Assembly: GCA_023253245.1 (NCBI GenBank)
Contig: JALRHB010000066.1
Location: 1 to 7,234 of the forward strand
DNA length: 7,234 bases
Source: Polynucleobacter sp.
Lineage (GTDB): Bacteria > Pseudomonadota > Gammaproteobacteria > Burkholderiales > Burkholderiaceae
Direction of reading: 5' to 3'
Shown here: positions 5,910-7,234 of the stretch, one piece after another
Layout: each line of letters opens with the position of its first letter
Position numbering within the stretch: the stretch's first letter is position 1
Notes under the pieces: generated by a model
What the model was told of the DNA's origin: nothing
What the model saw: the letters and a program-made list of their open reading frames with translations, nothing else
The model's database searches: none
Program-made: the position numbers and the translations under genes

Positions 5910-6562
5910 GGTGTTTTTATTGGTTTGCCGATCATTAATCGCAACACTTCAGTGGCACGTTTAAGGCCACCCTTGAGCGCGTAATCAAAATCACCCCATT
6001 GTTCATTGGCAGCCTCTTGTGCGCGAGTGCTGTGGTTTGCTGGTGGTAATTTCAAATATGCATCTGCATCACCGTAAGCATATTCAACCTGCATTCCAGC
6101 CTTTTGAGCCAAGTGCATCATCGCTTTATTGTTAGCAAGGCAATGAACAAATAATGTCTCGATATTCGTATTGCGTGCGTGAACTGCAGCCCGTGCTAAT
6201 AACGCTGTGCCAATTCCTTGTGCGCGACCCTCGGGTAGGACAGATACACCAAACTCAGCTGCTTGTGCTTGGCCAACAGCTTTAGGTAGATAAGCTAGGT
6301 GTGCCATTCCAATCAATTGGAGCTGCGCATCAAAACAGCCAAAAACAGTATCTTTGTCTAAATCAAGTCCCTCAACATATTGATGAATTACTTGATCAGG
6401 GGTTTGTGTGCCAAAGCGCAGGCGACGATCCTCTTCATTAAGACTCAGAAGGTGTTGCAATATCTCTGGTTTATGGTTGGAATGCAATTCAAGCACAGGT
6501 ACAGACAAGCTTATTTCATGTGGCCTGACGGGCAAGTGATTGTTTGCTTTGTTATTGTGCAT
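5906..6562 (-). CDS. GNAT-family N-acetyltransferase, substrate unknown
   Basis: A 218-residue cytoplasmic acyltransferase of the GCN5-related fold that should use acetyl-CoA to acetylate an amine. The substrate cannot be told. The region DRRLRFGTQTPDQVIHQYV (45-63) is the N-terminal part often seen in this group. Strands around TVFGCFDAQLQLIGMAHLAY (72-91) lead to motif A, AAEFGVSVLPEGRAQGIGTALL (101-122). There RAQGIG (113-118) is the R-x-x-G-x-G pyrophosphate-binding loop. HCLANNKAMMHLAQKAGM (140-157) is motif B with the usual asparagine. A non-GNAT tail of about 45 residues (174-218) ends the protein. The start is the ATG at 6562; the next upstream ATG is out of frame. No Shine-Dalgarno is visible. 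On the same strand a TATAAG lies about 50 bp upstream without a good -35. It is convergent with the cytochrome gene, sharing 4 bp at the stops. Confidence 0.88.
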   Translation of the reverse strand: MHNNKANNHLPVRPHEISLSVPVLELHSNHKPEILQHLLSLNEEDRRLRFGTQTPDQVIHQYVEGLDLDKDTVFGCFDAQLQLIGMAHLAYLPKAVGQAQAAEFGVSVLPEGRAQGIGTALLARAAVHARNTNIETLFVHCLANNKAMMHLAQKAGMQVEYAYGDADAYLKLPPANHSTRAQEAANEQWGDFDYALKGGLKRATEVLRLMIGKPIKTP

Positions 6563-6816
6563 AGCAGCATATTAGCAGAATTTGCCAAAATACACAGGGT
6601 TTTCCCTTATAGTCATTGAGCCCTCTTAAGCTGGGAAATTAAGACTAGAAAAAGCTGTCTGCGATGGGTCCCAAGGGGGGCGTAACTGGACAAATGCTAA
6701 TAATTTAATAAAAACGTAGAAATTAATTCCAAGATCTAACCCATTGTTTTTTATAAATAAAAATAGGTGCCAGAAAAAATTTGACTTTTTTTTTAAGAAA
6801 AAGACTACGAAAGGTG
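6563..6816. other. AT-rich intergenic region upstream of the rRNA promoter
   Basis: About 250 bp between the GNAT start and the rRNA -35 box, with no plausible gene on either strand. It would hold the leftward GNAT promoter. An inverted repeat TCTTAA/TTAAGA (6624-6629 and 6639-6644, 9-nt loop) is present, but no T-run follows it. From about 6697 the sequence turns strongly AT-rich with several A-tracts (AAAAAA at 6773-6778, a T run at 6786-6794, AAAAA at 6798-6802). A-tracts just upstream of a -35 box are typical of rRNA UP elements and bent DNA. The exact UP element limits cannot be set by eye. Confidence 0.6.
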
Positions 6817-6845
6817 TTGACAGACCTAATTAGGTGGGATATAGT
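6817..6845 (+). promoter_or_regulatory. Ribosomal RNA operon promoter (sigma70)
   Basis: A perfect -35 TTGACA (6817-6822) is followed after exactly 17 bp by TATAGT (6840-6845), five of six matches to TATAAT. Transcription should start near 6852, about 205 bp before the mature 16S end. A-tract-rich DNA lies immediately upstream, as expected for an UP element. It is the strongest promoter in the window and is correctly placed for the 16S gene. Its spacer carries the palindrome listed separately. Confidence 0.88.
6824..6835. repeat. Perfect 12-bp palindrome in the rRNA promoter spacer
   Basis: ACCTAATTAGGT reads identically on both strands and lies wholly between the -35 and -10 boxes, starting one base after the -35. 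A protein dimer bound there would cover the RNA polymerase contact face. It may be an operator, or chance in AT-rich DNA. No regulator gene for it is evident in the window. Confidence 0.6.
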
Positions 6846-6856
6846 CTCATCTCTCT

Positions 6857-6890
6857 GCTGAATGTTTTTTGAAATACATAACAAATCAGC
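6857..6890 (+). promoter_or_regulatory. boxB-like stem-loop of the rRNA leader
   Basis: GCTGA (6857-6861) pairs with TCAGC (6886-6890), and after a small internal loop TGTT (6863-6866) pairs with AACA (6880-6883). It lies just downstream of the predicted transcription start and abuts the boxA-like sequence. This is the position of boxB in rRNA antitermination (nut-like) leaders. Confidence 0.55.
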
Positions 6891-6900
6891 CCTCTTTAAA
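6889..6900 (+). promoter_or_regulatory. boxA-like antitermination element
   Basis: GCCCTCTTTAAA resembles the rRNA boxA core (TGCTCTTTAA), which binds NusB-NusE and lets RNA polymerase read through the untranslated rRNA operon. The downstream AGTCAACCGATAATTGTGGG also looks like the conserved leader sequence that follows boxA in proteobacterial rRNA operons. The match starts with CC where the E. coli core has TG-C, so it is close but not exact. Confidence 0.75.
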
Positions 6901-6937
6901 AATTAGTCAACCGATAATTGTGGGTACTAAGTGAAAG

Positions 6938-6960
6938 CATCCAGTCCTTCGGGACAGATG
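6938..6960 (+). other. Leader hairpin with UUCG tetraloop
   Basis: CATC (6938-6941) pairs with GATG (6957-6960), then after a small internal loop GTCC (6944-6947) pairs with GGAC (6952-6955) around TTCG. UUCG loops are unusually stable, so this is probably a real structure in the precursor rRNA. It has no T-run after it and so is not a terminator. A role in folding or processing of pre-16S rRNA is inferred. Confidence 0.6.
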
Positions 6961-7033
6961 TAAATAAATAGTACTCATAGACAGTAAAAAGATTTGGTTT
7001 TATTACCAAGTCAATTTCTTGAATGAGTGCGAC

Positions 7034-7047
7034 GATCCGCAAGGATC
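7034..7047 (+). other. GNRA-capped hairpin just before 16S rRNA
   Basis: GATCC (7034-7038) and GGATC (7043-7047) form a 5-bp stem closed by the GCAA tetraloop, a GNRA loop. It ends ten bases before the inferred mature 16S 5' end. The flanking bases would normally pair with sequence downstream of 16S to make the RNase III processing stalk, so this hairpin could compete with that pairing or help in final trimming. Confidence 0.5.
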
Positions 7048-7056
7048 ACAGGAATT

Positions 7057-7234
7057 GAACTGAAGAGTTTGATCCTGGCTCAGATTGAACGCTGGCGGCA
7101 TGCCTTACACATGCAAGTCGAACGGTAACGGGCCTTCGGGTGCCGACGAGTGGCGAACGGGTGAGTAATACATCGGAACGTGCCCGATCGTGGGGGATAA
7201 CGCAGCGAAAGCTGTGCTAATACCGCATACGATC
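7057..7234 (+). rRNA. rrs: 16S ribosomal RNA, 5' end only
   Basis: The universal 5' sequence TGAAGAGTTTGATCCTGGCT begins at 7061. Aligning it with E. coli, where the same U is position 5, puts the mature 5' end near 7057. Further conserved blocks follow: GAACGCTGGCGGCATGCC, ACACATGCAAGTCGAACGG, GAGTGGCGAACGGGTGAGTA and GCTAATACCGCATACG. The short V1 helix capped by TTCG, and ATACATCGGAACGTGCCC, are typical of Burkholderiales. About 178 of some 1,500 nt are present; the gene is cut by the window edge, not degraded. Confidence 0.98.

Noticed and set aside
6380..6619. 79-codon plus-strand frame over the GNAT start
   Set aside because: Antisense to the conserved GNAT N-terminus, with no recognisable motif or ribosome site.
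6624..6644. Inverted repeat TCTTAA/TTAAGA as a terminator
   Set aside because: AT-rich 6-bp stem with a 9-nt loop and no T-run; no gene ends there.
6773..6803. A-tract/T-tract repeats as a terminator or small RNA
   Set aside because: No GC stem; position just upstream of the -35 fits an UP element better.

Overview
The window comes from a betaproteobacterium of the order Burkholderiales. The first ~178 bases of a 16S rRNA gene at the right edge have the sequence style of Burkholderiaceae/Comamonadaceae. The moderately AT-rich, tightly packed genes fit a small freshwater lineage such as Polynucleobacter better than a high-GC Burkholderia or Comamonas. The genus is an inference and cannot be proved from this stretch.

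Left part (1-2608): a truncated leftward gcvH (lipoyl carrier of the glycine cleavage system) is divergent from a rightward GloC-type glyoxalase II. Convergent to gloC lie, all leftward, a small CxxC/CxxC protein, a membrane fatty-acid desaturase with the usual histidine boxes, and a complete tRNA-Arg(CCG) with encoded CCA.

Middle part (2662-5909): a membrane-anchored cytochrome c5-type protein reads rightward and meets leftward rsmI (16S rRNA C1402 2'-O-methyltransferase) at a shared hairpin terminator. Divergent from rsmI is a compact rightward run: a SIS-domain GmhA/DiaA-type protein, a DolP-type lipoprotein with two BON domains, and a small secreted mono-haem cytochrome c. The rsmI / SIS / BON neighbourhood matches the E. 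coli yraL-yraO-yraP (rsmI-diaA-dolP) arrangement, without lpoA or yraN between them. The SIS protein keeps the metal/catalytic residues of true GmhA that E. coli DiaA lacks.

Right part (5906-7234): a leftward GNAT acetyltransferase overlaps the cytochrome gene by 4 bp at their stop codons. About 250 bp of AT-rich DNA without a recognisable gene follows. Then come a near-consensus sigma70 promoter, a leader with boxB-like and boxA-like elements and two tetraloop hairpins, and the 5' end of 16S rRNA. A perfect 12-bp palindrome lies between the -35 and -10 of this promoter and is the least expected regulatory feature seen.

Most of the window is ordinary housekeeping content. I see no phage, transposon, CRISPR array, toxin-antitoxin pair or defence system, and no clear evidence of a new multi-gene system. 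The points worth following are the GmhA-like active site at a diaA-type locus, the palindrome in the rRNA promoter, the small CxxC protein, and the near absence of Shine-Dalgarno sequences.
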